The notes under the pieces are model-generated. The model was not told the origin of the DNA and made no database searches. It was given only the letters and a program-made list of their open reading frames with translations. From Azospirillum sp. B21 (GTDB taxonomy: Bacteria > Pseudomonadota > Alphaproteobacteria > Azospirillales > Azospirillaceae): a DNA stretch of 64,000 nt. The translations under genes and the position numbers were made by a program. How positions within the stretch are numbered: position 1 is the first letter of the stretch; each line of letters starts with the position of its first letter. The stretch spans positions 62,001-126,000 of the forward strand of contig NZ_VTTO01000014.1 of NCBI RefSeq assembly GCF_008364825.1, read 5' to 3'. Shown here in pieces: positions 8,771 to 19,335 of the stretch.

Positions 8771-9790
8771 TCAATGGTAACCGAAGCTGCCCGTCACCTT
8801 TCCACGGAACACCCAATAGGAATAGGCGGTGTAGCCCAGGATCGACGGGATCAGGAAGGCCATGCCGACCAGCAGGAAGACCTGCGTCTCCGGCGGGCTG
8901 GCCGCCTCCCACACGGTGACGCCGGGGGGGATCAGGTGCGGCCACAGGCTGATGGCGAGGCCGAGATAGGACAGGGCGAACAGCGCCATCGACAGCACGA
9001 AGGGCGCCACCTCCCGGCTGTTGTCGATGGCCCGCCACAGGGCGAAGGCCAGCACCGCGGTGACGATCGGCACCGGCGACAGGAAGATCATGTTGGGCAT
9101 GGAGAACCAGCGCTCGGCGATCTGCGGCAGCAGGAAGGGCGTCCACAGGCTGACCACCGCGACCCCCGCCAGCACCACCAGCATCAGCCCCCGCGCCATG
9201 CGATAGCACCAGTCCTGCAGCGGCCCGATGGTCCGCCAGATCAGCCACGTCGCCCCCAGCAGCGCATAACCCACCACCAGCATCGCCCCGCAGAACAGCG
9301 CGAAGGGGGAGAGCCAGTGCAGCATGCCGCCGACGAACTGCCGCCCCTCCACCGGAATGCCCTGGATGAAGGAGCCCAGGATGACCCCCTGCGCGAAGGT
9401 CGCCAGCAGCGATCCGAAGAAGAAGGAGCGGTTCCACCAATGCCGGCCCGCCCGCGCCTTGAAGCGGAATTCGAACGCCACCCCGCGGAAGATCAGCGCG
9501 ATCAGCATGACCAGCAGCGGGATGTACATCGCCGGCAGAACCACGGCATAGGCGATGGGAAAGGCCGCGAACAGCCCCGCCCCGCCCAGGATCAGCCAGG
9601 TCTCGTTGAAGTCCCAGACCGGCGCCACCGTGTTCATCATGGTGTCGCGGTCCTCCTCAGTCGGTGCGAACGGGTACAGGATGCCGATGCCGAGGTCGAA
9701 GCCGTCCATCAGCACATACATGAACACCGCAAAGCCGACGATCCCGACCCAGATCAGGGTCAGCAGGCTTCCTTCCGCTATTTCCTGCAT
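8771..9790 (-). CDS. cydB: Cytochrome bd-type quinol oxidase subunit II
   Basis: Membrane subunit II of the bd/cyanide-insensitive quinol oxidase, 339 aa with about eight membrane helices. The N-terminal segment (FAVFMYVLMDGFDLGIG) and the WDFNETWLI motif are family hallmarks. The ATG at 9790 has GGAG about 8 bases upstream. A GTG at 9799 overlaps the cydA stop but lacks a ribosome site. It lies directly behind cydA, and no cydX-like small gene is visible between it and the next gene. Confidence 0.93.
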   Translation of the reverse strand: MQEIAEGSLLTLIWVGIVGFAVFMYVLMDGFDLGIGILYPFAPTEEDRDTMMNTVAPVWDFNETWLILGGAGLFAAFPIAYAVVLPAMYIPLLVMLIALIFRGVAFEFRFKARAGRHWWNRSFFFGSLLATFAQGVILGSFIQGIPVEGRQFVGGMLHWLSPFALFCGAMLVVGYALLGATWLIWRTIGPLQDWCYRMARGLMLVVLAGVAVVSLWTPFLLPQIAERWFSMPNMIFLSPVPIVTAVLAFALWRAIDNSREVAPFVLSMALFALSYLGLAISLWPHLIPPGVTVWEAASPPETQVFLLVGMAFLIPSILGYTAYSYWVFRGKVTGSFGYH

Positions 9791-9795
9791 GGGGG

Positions 9796-11193
9796 TCACT
9801 CCGCTGGTTCGATGGACTGGTCGGTGGCGGACAGCGGCCGTTTGGGCCGTTGCGCCTCCGGCGGCTGCTTGGCGTCATGGACATGCGTCGGGCCGATCCG
9901 CAGCAGGCGGATCAGGTAATAGGTGCCGGCGCCGTAGATGATGGCGTAGGCGACGACGAAGGACAGCAGCGAGATCAGCGCCGCTTCCGTCGTCAGCGAC
10001 GGCGTGACCGCATCGGCCGTGCGCATATGGCCGTAGACGACCCAGGGCTGGCGCCCGATCTCGGTGGTGAACCAGCCGGCCAGGATGGCGATGAAGCCGA
10101 TGGGCATGCAGCCGACCAGCACGCGGAAGAACCAGTCGCTGCCGTACAGCCGCCCGCGGAAGCGCAGCACCAGATGCACCACCGCCACCGCCAGCATCAG
10201 GAAGCCGATGCCGACCATCAGCCGGAAGGTCCAGAAGATGATGCGCGGGTCGGGCCGCTCGTCCACCGGGAACTGTTTCAGGCCGGGGACGCTGCCGTCG
10301 AAGTCGTGGGTCAGGATCAGGCTGGACAGCGCCGGGATGCCGACCTCCCAGTGGTTGGTCTCCTTCTCCACGTCGGGAATGCCGAACAGGATCAGCGGCG
10401 CGCGTGGTCCGCCCTCCCAATTGCCTTCCATCGCCGCGATCTTGGCCGGCTGATGTTCCAGCGTGTTCAGCCCATGCTCGTCCCCTAAGAAGATCTGCAG
10501 CGGCGCCAGCACGGTGATCAGCGCCAGCGCCATGCTCAGCCCCAGCTTCGCATGATCGAAATGGCGGCGCGTCAGCAGATAGAAGGCGCTGATCCCGGCG
10601 ACAACGAAGCTGGTCGTCAGGAACATCGCCGTCACCATATGGGCAAGGCGATAGGGGAAGGACGGGTTGAACACCACCTGCCACCAGTCGGTGACGAAAT
10701 AGCGGCCGTCCCGGATCTCGAAGCCGGCCGGCGTGTGCATCCAGCTGTTGGCCGACAGGATCCAGAAGGAGGACAGCAGCGTGCCAAGCGCCACGAGGCA
10801 GGCGGCCATCAGGTGGATGCCGCGCGGCACCCGGTCGCGCCCGAACAGCATGATGCCCAGGAAGGCGGCCTCGAGGAAGAAGGCAGTCACCACCTCGTAC
10901 TGGATCAGCGGGCCCAGGACGTTGCCCACCGTGTCGGACCAGCGGCTCCAGTTCGTGCCGAACTGATAGGACATCACGATGCCGGACACCACGCCCAGGC
11001 CGAAGGACAACGCGAAGATTCGCGTCCAGAATTCCGACAGGCTGCGATAGATGCCCTTGCCGGTGCCGACCCAAAGCGCTTCCAGCAGCGCGATCCAGCA
11101 GGCGAGCCCCACGGTGAAACTGGGAAACAGGATGTGGAAAGAGATCGTGAACGCGAACTGAATCCGCGACAGGATCAATGGATCGAGTTCCAT
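9796..11193 (-). CDS. cydA: Cytochrome bd-type quinol oxidase subunit I (CioA-like)
   Basis: Quinol-oxidising, haem-bearing subunit that reduces O2 to water without pumping protons. The 465-aa length, shorter than E. coli CydA, indicates the short Q-loop CIO subtype. The N-terminal helix carries the haem ligand His20 (SFHILFPSFTVG); the quinol loop contains SANSWMHTPAGFE and GRQPWVVYG follows near the C-terminus. Start 11193 (MELDPLILSRIQFAF) was chosen over an ATG 13 codons upstream because it matches the family N-terminus and has AGAGG upstream. The 193-base gap before it holds the promoter; I saw no clear FNR box. Confidence 0.94.
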   Translation of the reverse strand: MELDPLILSRIQFAFTISFHILFPSFTVGLACWIALLEALWVGTGKGIYRSLSEFWTRIFALSFGLGVVSGIVMSYQFGTNWSRWSDTVGNVLGPLIQYEVVTAFFLEAAFLGIMLFGRDRVPRGIHLMAACLVALGTLLSSFWILSANSWMHTPAGFEIRDGRYFVTDWWQVVFNPSFPYRLAHMVTAMFLTTSFVVAGISAFYLLTRRHFDHAKLGLSMALALITVLAPLQIFLGDEHGLNTLEHQPAKIAAMEGNWEGGPRAPLILFGIPDVEKETNHWEVGIPALSSLILTHDFDGSVPGLKQFPVDERPDPRIIFWTFRLMVGIGFLMLAVAVVHLVLRFRGRLYGSDWFFRVLVGCMPIGFIAILAGWFTTEIGRQPWVVYGHMRTADAVTPSLTTEAALISLLSFVVAYAIIYGAGTYYLIRLLRIGPTHVHDAKQPPEAQRPKRPLSATDQSIEPAE

Positions 11194-11386
11194 GGCCGCC
11201 GCCTCTTTTGTTGGGCGCGTGGAAACGCTCACGCTGGGCCGATGCCCGGCGCCGCTGTGTCAGGAGGCCATGTAGAGTGAGCGACTGCCGTGGAAAGGGG
11301 ACTAGTCTTTCAGGCTTAAACCCGACAGCACAAGGGATCGGCGGGACATACGGAGTGATTGGACCGGAACGATCGGGGAGTGCCCG

Positions 11387-12013
11387 TCAGTGGGGCGGAT
11401 AAACCGCCGTGATTCCGGAAATCACCGTCTGCGCCGCCAGCGCCGCCAGCACGATGCCCAGCACCCGGCTGACCGTGTGGATCACCGTGCGGCCCAGCAG
11501 CCGCCCGACCCGGTCGGCGCCCAGCAGGATCAGCGTCACCCCACCGATCACCGTCGCCGCCGCGCCCAGCACACTGACCTGTCCCGCCACCGTGCCGCCG
11601 GTGCGGTCCATCAGCAGCAGGATGGAGGTGATGGCGCCCGGCCCGGCGATCAGCGGCACCGCCAGCGGGAAGACGGCGATGTCGTGGGCGTCTTCATCGG
11701 TCAACGCTTCGCCGGTGTCGCGCTCCTTCCGTTCGGAGCGCTTGGCGAACAGCATCTCGAAGGCGATCCAGAACAGCAGCGCCCCGCCGGCGATGCGGAA
11801 GGCCGGCATCTCGATGGACAGGGTCTGCAGCACCACCTTGCCGAAATAGGCGAAGAAGACCAGCACCACGAAGGCGATGGCGGTGCCGCGCAGGGCGATG
11901 ATGCGCTTGTGGCGGTCTTCGAATCCTCGGGTCAGCGCGATGAACAGCGGCACCAGCCCGGGCGGATCGACGACGACGAAGAAGACGACGAGATTGCTGA
12001 TGTAGTCCGACAA
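11387..12013 (-). CDS. MarC-family integral membrane protein
   Basis: A 208-aa protein with six hydrophobic segments. The N-terminus (NLVVFFVVVDPPGLVPLFI) contains the conserved D-P-P-G turn of the MarC/UPF0056 family, and PLAVPLIAGPGAIT is the second family motif. The transported substrate of this family is unsettled; despite the name, a drug-resistance role is not established. It is transcribed from its own region, downstream of a hairpin that ends the ccd unit. Confidence 0.85.
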   Translation of the reverse strand: MSDYISNLVVFFVVVDPPGLVPLFIALTRGFEDRHKRIIALRGTAIAFVVLVFFAYFGKVVLQTLSIEMPAFRIAGGALLFWIAFEMLFAKRSERKERDTGEALTDEDAHDIAVFPLAVPLIAGPGAITSILLLMDRTGGTVAGQVSVLGAAATVIGGVTLILLGADRVGRLLGRTVIHTVSRVLGIVLAALAAQTVISGITAVYPPH

Positions 12014-12023
12014 AGCGGGCTCC

Positions 12024-12064
12024 AGCCTATGTGATTGTGGATTGGCAGCACCAAATCATAGGCT
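12024..12064 (-). terminator. Hairpin after the DUF2161 gene
   Basis: AGCCTAT (12024-12030) pairs with ATAGGCT (12058-12064), with additional GATT/AATC pairing inside. It lies 16 bases past the stop of the DUF2161 gene and 11 bases before the marC start, separating the two transcripts. On the minus strand only a short TTTGT follows, so termination may be weak. Confidence 0.45.
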
Positions 12065-12079
12065 TGGCGGCGTGGGGTG

Positions 12080-12772
12080 TCACCCCTCCGCCAGCGCATG
12101 GGCGAATGCCTCCACCCCCTGCACGCCCGCCGGGGTCAGCCCGTAGGTGCCGCGCCCCACCCGTTCGAACCAGCCATAGACATTGCGCAGCAGCATCGGC
12201 CCGACATCCTTCGGCGCCCCCGCCTTGCGCAGCGCCGCCACGGTCAGCGGCCCGTCGCGCAGCATGCGTGCGATGCGCAGCGCGTCCTGGCGGTAGGCGG
12301 TGACGATGGACACCCGCGTAGAGCCGCCGCGGTTGGGATCGCCGACCCGGCGGGCATGCTCGCCCAGCAGCCGGTGAGCACGCTTCTTGTCCTTGCGCGG
12401 TGTGTAGGGAACCGGATCGAGCAGCACGGCGACGCGTTGCCCCTCCGCCAGGCCCGGATCGACCATCAGCAGGCCTAGCCCCAGCCGGCGGCAGAGCTTC
12501 TTCACATCGCTGTCCAGCGGCGACGGCCCGGTCGCCTTGCGCCCCGGCTGCGGCACGGCAAGATAGACGCTGTCGCTGATCGCCAGCCGGTCCACCCCCT
12601 GCAGCACGAGGTCGAGCGTGAAGCGCTTCTTCAACTCGACGATCACCGGCGGCTCGCCCCCGCGCGTGGCGACGAGATCGCAGCCGTGAATCTCCGCCTT
12701 CACGTCATAGCCCTGGGCTTCGAGGAAGGCTTTGACGGGCGCGTAAAGGTCGGTTTCGGAGGTGACCGTCAA
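12080..12772 (-). CDS. DUF2161 family protein, PD-(D/E)XK nuclease-like
   Basis: A 230-aa cytoplasmic protein. The N-terminal 100 residues have a PD-(D/E)XK arrangement: D32 (CDLVATR), then E46 and K48 in VIVELKK, embedded in the alternating helix/strand pattern of a restriction-like fold. The C-terminal 80 residues look like a winged helix (DGPLTVAALRKAGA then WFERVGRGTYGLT). The start is TTG, overlapping the ccdB stop by 4 bases, so it is likely translated together with the toxin gene. DUF2161 proteins are widespread in alphaproteobacteria and have no firm function. Confidence 0.8.
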   Translation of the reverse strand: MTVTSETDLYAPVKAFLEAQGYDVKAEIHGCDLVATRGGEPPVIVELKKRFTLDLVLQGVDRLAISDSVYLAVPQPGRKATGPSPLDSDVKKLCRRLGLGLLMVDPGLAEGQRVAVLLDPVPYTPRKDKKRAHRLLGEHARRVGDPNRGGSTRVSIVTAYRQDALRIARMLRDGPLTVAALRKAGAPKDVGPMLLRNVYGWFERVGRGTYGLTPAGVQGVEAFAHALAEG

Positions 12773-13089
12773 AAGTCGCCTGTCAGAACATCGATGGCGC
12801 GGCGGATGTCGGATTGAGCATGAAGAGCCGAGGCGATGACGACACCAATTTTTGCAACCGGCAAAGCGACAATCTGCGGCGTCACAACCACGAAGTCTTC
12901 GTTGCCGACCGTGATCGACGGCATGATCTTGGGAATTGGAGTCTCAACTTCGGACGACCGGATCAAGGGAACCACAACACGGGTTCGGTCGATGCCGACA
13001 TAATCACCCTGAACGATCAGAAAATAGGGAATGGGATGGTTCTTCTTCCCCTGCGCCGCCGGATTAAGGCAAACGTCAAGAAATCTCAT
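12769..13089 (-). CDS. ccdB: CcdB-family toxin
   Basis: A 106-aa CcdB-like protein. In the F-plasmid system CcdB poisons DNA gyrase. Recognisable parts are the N-terminal MRFLDVCLNP, the YFLIVQGDY strand, and VVPLIRSSEV (the basic/hydrophobic strand of the fold). The C-terminus ends AIDVLTGDF instead of the F-plasmid FWGI tail that is needed for gyrase poisoning, so activity or target may differ. The ATG overlaps the ccdA stop (ATGA). Base composition is lower in GC than the flanking genes, suggesting acquisition. Confidence 0.82.
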   Translation of the reverse strand: MRFLDVCLNPAAQGKKNHPIPYFLIVQGDYVGIDRTRVVVPLIRSSEVETPIPKIMPSITVGNEDFVVVTPQIVALPVAKIGVVIASALHAQSDIRRAIDVLTGDF

Positions 13090-13277
13090 TCGAAATTCCG
13101 ATACTCTTCACCAAAAAGGCCAAGCCTGTCGACCAATGCATCATAGGCAGCAAAAGCTGCCCGATTGTCTTCCATCCATTTCTTCTTTTCAGCTTCAACG
13201 GCCGACACACGGGATGCATTTTCCAGCGCATCGGAGACCGGCAGCTCATTCTTTTTCGCTGGATCGATCCTGGACAT
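13086..13277 (-). CDS. ccdA: CcdA-family antitoxin, short N-terminus
   Basis: A 63-aa product. The C-terminal half (KKKWMEDNRAAFAAYDALV, then GEEYRNFE) is the toxin-binding tail of CcdA. The N-terminal ribbon-helix-helix DNA-binding part is unusually short: the first strand of about 15-20 residues seen in most chromosomal CcdA proteins seems absent. Start 13277 has GGGAG upstream; an ATG at 13295 adds only six residues. It precedes ccdB with a 4-base overlap, as in all ccd modules. Confidence 0.8.
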   Translation of the reverse strand: MSRIDPAKKNELPVSDALENASRVSAVEAEKKKWMEDNRAAFAAYDALVDRLGLFGEEYRNFE

Positions 13278-13360
13278 CGAACGGCTCCCGATCATGCGTC
13301 ACTGAGCTAAGGATAGTGCCGCTGCTCCACCCTGTCCAGTTCAGGGCAGCCCGAAACAGG

Positions 13361-13388
13361 AGCGGGAAGAGTCTTCGCTCTTCCCGCT
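13361..13388 (-). terminator. Terminator hairpin of the pcc-scpA unit
   Basis: A perfect 11-bp stem, AGCGGGAAGAG/CTCTTCCCGCT, with a 6-base loop, lying 9 bases past the scpA stop. On the minus strand it is followed by CCTGTTTCGG, a weak T-stretch. Confidence 0.65.
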
Positions 13389-13396
13389 TTCGTCGA

Positions 13397-15550
13397 TCAA
13401 GCCGCTGCCTTCTGCTTGCGCAGGATGCCCAGGATGTCCGACGCCGCCTTCGGAATGTTGGTGCCCGGCCCGTAGATCGCCGCGGCCCCCGCCTTGTAGA
13501 GGAAGTCGTAGTCCTGCGGCGGGATCACGCCGCCGCACACCACCAGGATGTCGCCGGCGCCCTGTTTGCGCAGTTCCTCGATCAATTGCGGAACCAGCGT
13601 CTTGTGGCCGGCGGCCTGGGACGACACGCCGATGACGTGAACGTCGTTCTCCACCGCCTGCCGCGCCGCCTCGTCCGGGGTCTGGAACAGCGGCCCGATG
13701 TCGACGTCGAAGCCGATGTCGGCGAAGCTGGTGGCGATCACCTTGGCGCCGCGGTCGTGGCCGTCCTGGCCCATCTTCACCACCAGGATGCGCGGCCGGC
13801 GGCCTTCCTCGGCGGCGAAGGATGCCACCTCCTCCTGGATCTTCTTGAAGCCTTCGTCGCCCTCATAGGCCGAGCCATAGACGCCCGACACCGAACGGAT
13901 GACGGCGACATGGCGGGTGAAGGCCTTTTCCAGCGCGTCGGAGATCTCGCCGACGGTGGCGCGGGCGCGGGTGGCCTCCACCGACAGGGCCAGCAGGTTG
14001 CCGGTCTTCTCGGTGGCCGCCTTGGTCAGCGCCGCCAGCGCCTCCTGGCACTTGGCCTCGTCACGGCTGGCGCGAATCTGCTTGAGGCGGGCGATCTGCG
14101 CCTCGCGGACGGCGGTGTTGTCGATGTCCAGCACGTCCACCCCCTCGGGGTTCTCCGGACGGTACTTGTTGACGCCGACGATCACCTCCTCGCCGCGGTC
14201 GATGGCGGCCTGACGGCGGGCGGCGGCCTCCTCGATCAGCAGCTTCGGCATGCCGCTCTCGACCGCCTTGGTCATGCCGCCCATCTCCTCGACGCGGCCG
14301 ATCAGCTCCAGCGCGGCGTTGGCGAGGCTATGGGTCAGATGCTCGATGTAGAAGGAGCCGCCGAGCGGATCGACCACCTTGGTGACGCCGGCTTCCTCGG
14401 CGATGATCAGCTGGGTGTTGCGGGCGATGCGGGCGGAGAATTTGGTCGGCAGGCCCAGCGCCTCGTCGAAGGCGTTGGTGTGCAGCGACTGGGTGCCGCC
14501 CAGCACCGCGGCCATCGCCTCGATGGTGGTGCGGATGACGTTGTTGTAGGGGTCCTGCTCGGTCAGCGAGACACCGGAGGTCTGGCAGTGGGTGCGCAGC
14601 GCCAGCGAGCGAGCGTCCTTTGGCTGGAACTTCTCCTGCATCAGGGACGACCACAGCAGGCGCGCGGCGCGCAGCTTGGCGATCTCCATGAAGAAATTCA
14701 TGCCGATGGAGAAGAAGAAGGACAGGCGCGGCGCGAACTTGTCGACCGGCAGGCCCTTGGACATCGCCGCCCGCACATATTCCAGACCATCGGCGATGGT
14801 GAAGGCCAGCTCCTGCACCGCGGTCGCCCCTGCCTCCTGCATGTGGTAGCCGGAGATCGAGATCGAGTTGAACTTCGGCATGTGCTGGGAGGTGTACTCG
14901 ATGATGTCGGCGATGATCCGCATCGAGGGTTCGGGCGGGTAGATGTAGGTGTTGCGGACCATGAACTCCTTGAGGATGTCGTTCTGGATGGTCCCGCTCA
15001 GCTTGTCCTGGGAAACGCCCTGCTCCTCCGCCGCGACGATGTAGCCGGCCAGGATCGGCAGCACCGCGCCGTTCATCGTCATCGACACCGACATCTTGTC
15101 GAGCGGGATGTCGGCGAACAGAACCTTCATGTCCTCGACGCTGTCGATGGCCACGCCGGCCTTGCCGACATCGCCGACGACGCGGGGATGGTCGCTGTCA
15201 TAGCCGCGGTGGGTGGCGAGGTCGAAGGCCACCGACAGGCCCATCTGGCCGGCCTTGAGGTTGGCCTTATAGAAGGCGTTCGACTCCTCCGCGGTGGAGA
15301 AGCCGGCGTACTGCCGGATGGTCCAGGGCTTCACCGCGTACATCGTGGCGCGCGGGCCGCGGGTGAAGGGCGGGAAGCCGGGCAGCGTGTCCAGTTCCAG
15401 CCCTTCCAGGTCGGCGGCGGTGTAGAGCGCTTTGACGTCCAGCCCTTCCGGGGTCTTCCAGGTCAGCTTGGCGATATCGCCGTCGGCGCCGAGATCCTTG
15501 GCGGCCAGCTTGTCCCAATCGGCAAGGGTCTTCTTCGGGAACTCGGTCAT
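13397..15550 (-). CDS. scpA: Methylmalonyl-CoA mutase
   Basis: Adenosylcobalamin enzyme that converts (R)-methylmalonyl-CoA to succinyl-CoA, the last step of propionyl-CoA assimilation. At 717 aa it is a single-chain mutase with the catalytic TIM barrel first (RGPRATMYAVKPWTIRQY; then SVSMTMNGAVLP) and the B12-binding domain last. The DXHXXG cobalamin motif is at about residues 596-601 (DGHDRG), with His598 as the axial ligand. It lies 145 bases behind pccA in the same direction. No methylmalonyl-CoA epimerase or MeaB gene is in the window. Confidence 0.96.
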   Translation of the reverse strand: MTEFPKKTLADWDKLAAKDLGADGDIAKLTWKTPEGLDVKALYTAADLEGLELDTLPGFPPFTRGPRATMYAVKPWTIRQYAGFSTAEESNAFYKANLKAGQMGLSVAFDLATHRGYDSDHPRVVGDVGKAGVAIDSVEDMKVLFADIPLDKMSVSMTMNGAVLPILAGYIVAAEEQGVSQDKLSGTIQNDILKEFMVRNTYIYPPEPSMRIIADIIEYTSQHMPKFNSISISGYHMQEAGATAVQELAFTIADGLEYVRAAMSKGLPVDKFAPRLSFFFSIGMNFFMEIAKLRAARLLWSSLMQEKFQPKDARSLALRTHCQTSGVSLTEQDPYNNVIRTTIEAMAAVLGGTQSLHTNAFDEALGLPTKFSARIARNTQLIIAEEAGVTKVVDPLGGSFYIEHLTHSLANAALELIGRVEEMGGMTKAVESGMPKLLIEEAAARRQAAIDRGEEVIVGVNKYRPENPEGVDVLDIDNTAVREAQIARLKQIRASRDEAKCQEALAALTKAATEKTGNLLALSVEATRARATVGEISDALEKAFTRHVAVIRSVSGVYGSAYEGDEGFKKIQEEVASFAAEEGRRPRILVVKMGQDGHDRGAKVIATSFADIGFDVDIGPLFQTPDEAARQAVENDVHVIGVSSQAAGHKTLVPQLIEELRKQGAGDILVVCGGVIPPQDYDFLYKAGAAAIYGPGTNIPKAASDILGILRKQKAAA

Positions 15551-15613
15551 CGACGCCTCCTGAGGGCTTCTTATGGCGCAGGTAATGTTGGCAGTGCTTT
15601 ACTCCCGATGCAT

Positions 15614-15648
15614 CCCCTTCCAACGGTCGGATGAACCGCTGGAAGGGG
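15614..15648 (-). other. Hairpin between pccA and scpA
   Basis: CCCCTTCCA (15614-15622) pairs with TGGAAGGGG (15640-15648), with an inner CGGT/ACCG pairing. It sits in the 145-base pccA-scpA gap. No T-run follows on the minus strand, so it may be an mRNA processing or stability element that sets different pcc and scpA levels rather than a full terminator. Confidence 0.45.
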
Positions 15649-15695
15649 AGCAAGGGGGTACGCTTCCTCTCGGTACTGTTCTTCTTATTATACGG

Positions 15696-17696
15696 TTACG
15701 CGAATTCCACGATCTTCTGATCGACCGCCAGGCTGCTGCCCGGGGCTGCGTGGATTTTCGCGACCGTTCCGTCCTGCGCGGCGCGCAGAATGTTTTCCAT
15801 CTTCATGGCCTCGACCACGGCCAGCACCTCGCCGGCCTTGACCTCCTGGCCTTCCGTCACCGCCAGCGACACCAGCAGGCCCGGCATCGGCGACAGCAGG
15901 AACTTCGACATGTCCGGCGGCACCTTGACCGGCATCAGGGCGTCGAGCGTCGCCGCCTTCGGGGTCAACACCTTGACGATGGCCTGCGACCCGCTGTGGT
16001 GCAGGCGATAGCCGATGCCGACGCGGTCGACCTGGACGCAGACATGGTCGCCATTCACCGTGCCGCGGAACAGCGGCTCGCCGATTTGCCAGTCGCTCCA
16101 CACCGTGTGATGCCTGCCGGCGATGTCCACCGTATAGCCGATACGCTGCGGGCTGCCGCCAGCCGGGTGCAGGTGCACCGGATGCTGGGTGCCGTCCAGC
16201 ACCACAACCCAGTCGTCGCGCACCTTGGCCTTGTTGCCGGCCATCTTGCCCGAGATCTGGATGTCCCGGTCGTTCAGGCTGCGGTGGATCACCGCGGCCA
16301 CCGCGATCAGCACCGCCGGGTCTTCCGGCGGCAGGTCCGAAGCGTGGAAGCCGGTCGGATATTCCTCGGCGATGAAGTTGGTGGTCAGCCGCCCGTCGAC
16401 AAAGCGCTGGTTCGCCATCAGCGAGGCCAGGAACGGGATGTTGTGGCTGACGCCGCGGATGTAATACTGGTCCAGCGCCTCGCGCATGCCGGCGATCGCC
16501 GCGTCGCGCGTCGAGCCCCAGGTGCAGAGCTTGGCGATCATCGGATCGTAGTACATCGAGATCTCGCCGCCCTCGAACACGCCGGTGTCGACGCGGACAT
16601 GCGGGTCGGCGGCCGGCGGCCGGTAGTGGGTGAGACGGCCGGTGGAGGGCAGGAAGTTGCGGAAGGGATCCTCCGCGTAGACGCGCGCCTCGACGGCCCA
16701 GCCGTTCAGCTGCACGTCCTCCTGACGGAGCGTCAGCTTCTCGCCGGCGGCGACGCGGATCATCAGCTCGACGAGGTCGAGGCCGGTGATCAGCTCGGTA
16801 ACCGGGTGTTCGACCTGGAGGCGGGTGTTCATCTCCAGGAAGTAGAAGTTGCGCTCGGCATCGACGATGAACTCCACCGTTCCGGCCGACTTGTACTGCA
16901 CCGCGTTGGCCAGAGCCACCGCCTGCTCGCCCATCGCCTTGCGGGTGGCGGCGTCGAGGAACGGGCTCGGCGCCTCCTCGATGACCTTCTGGTGGCGACG
17001 CTGGATCGAGCATTCGCGCTCGTGCAGGTACAGGCAGGTGCCCTGCCCATCGGCCAGCAGCTGGATTTCGATGTGGCGCGGCTGCTGGATGTACTTCTCA
17101 ACGAAGACGCGGTCGTCGGCGAAGCTGGAGCGCGCCTCGTTGGTGGCCGAGCGGAAGCCCTCGCGCGCCTCCTCGTCGTTCCACGCCACGCGCATGCCCT
17201 TGCCGCCGCCGCCGGCCGACGCCTTGATCATCACCGGATAGCCGATGTCGCGGGCGATCATCACCGCCTCTTCATCGTCGGCGATGACGCCGAGATAGCC
17301 GGGAACGGTGGAGACGCCGGCTTCCTTCGCCAGCTTCTTGGACTCGATCTTGTCGCCCATCGCCTGGATGGCATGGGCGTCCGGACCGATGAAAGCGATG
17401 CCGGCGGCCGCAAGCGCCTCCTGGAATTCGCGCTTCTCCGACAGGAAGCCGTAGCCGGGATGGACGGCCTGGGCGCCGGTCTTCCTGCAGGCCTCGACGA
17501 TGCGGTCGACCAGCAGATAGCTCTGGGCGGACGGGGCGGCGCCGATGTGGACGGCCTCGTCGGCCATCTCGACATGGAGCGCGTTCTTGTCGGCGTCGGA
17601 ATAGACCGCAACGGTCTTGATGCCCATGCGGCGTGCCGTGCGGATGACGCGGCAGGCGATCTCGCCACGGTTGGCGATGAGGATCTTCTCGAACAT
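15696..17696 (-). CDS. pccA: Propionyl-CoA carboxylase alpha subunit (biotin carboxylase/carrier)
   Basis: ATP-dependent biotin carboxylase fused to the biotin carrier; makes carboxybiotin that PccB uses to carboxylate propionyl-CoA. At 666 aa it begins with the carboxylase domain (FEKILIANRGEIACRVI), has the ATP-grasp glycine loop (KASAGGGGKGMRV) and EMNTRLQVEHPVTE, then a PCC-type linker domain, and ends with the biotinyl domain in which Lys632 (EAMKMEN) is biotinylated. It starts 11 bases after pccB stops. The start at MFEKILIANRG is the family N-terminus. Confidence 0.96.
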   Translation of the reverse strand: MFEKILIANRGEIACRVIRTARRMGIKTVAVYSDADKNALHVEMADEAVHIGAAPSAQSYLLVDRIVEACRKTGAQAVHPGYGFLSEKREFQEALAAAGIAFIGPDAHAIQAMGDKIESKKLAKEAGVSTVPGYLGVIADDEEAVMIARDIGYPVMIKASAGGGGKGMRVAWNDEEAREGFRSATNEARSSFADDRVFVEKYIQQPRHIEIQLLADGQGTCLYLHERECSIQRRHQKVIEEAPSPFLDAATRKAMGEQAVALANAVQYKSAGTVEFIVDAERNFYFLEMNTRLQVEHPVTELITGLDLVELMIRVAAGEKLTLRQEDVQLNGWAVEARVYAEDPFRNFLPSTGRLTHYRPPAADPHVRVDTGVFEGGEISMYYDPMIAKLCTWGSTRDAAIAGMREALDQYYIRGVSHNIPFLASLMANQRFVDGRLTTNFIAEEYPTGFHASDLPPEDPAVLIAVAAVIHRSLNDRDIQISGKMAGNKAKVRDDWVVVLDGTQHPVHLHPAGGSPQRIGYTVDIAGRHHTVWSDWQIGEPLFRGTVNGDHVCVQVDRVGIGYRLHHSGSQAIVKVLTPKAATLDALMPVKVPPDMSKFLLSPMPGLLVSLAVTEGQEVKAGEVLAVVEAMKMENILRAAQDGTVAKIHAAPGSSLAVDQKIVEFA

Positions 17697-17707
17697 GCTG
17701 CCGGCCC

Positions 17708-19240
<1,533 letters not shown>

Positions 19241-19335
19241 CGGGCGTTCCCATATCTTTGGCGTCGCAGTGACGGTCCCCGCCCCGGCGTCGAGCGACGC
19301 AATCATTCACCGGAACGCCGCGGATTATTCACAAA

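Noticed and set aside
11194..11386. An FNR or ArcA box for cydA
   Set aside because: I looked for TTGAT-N4-ATCAA and found no convincing match; the promoter must be placed by experiment.
15551..15695. A cobalamin riboswitch in front of scpA
   Set aside because: The gap is only 145 bases and lacks the conserved B12-box; only a simple hairpin is present.
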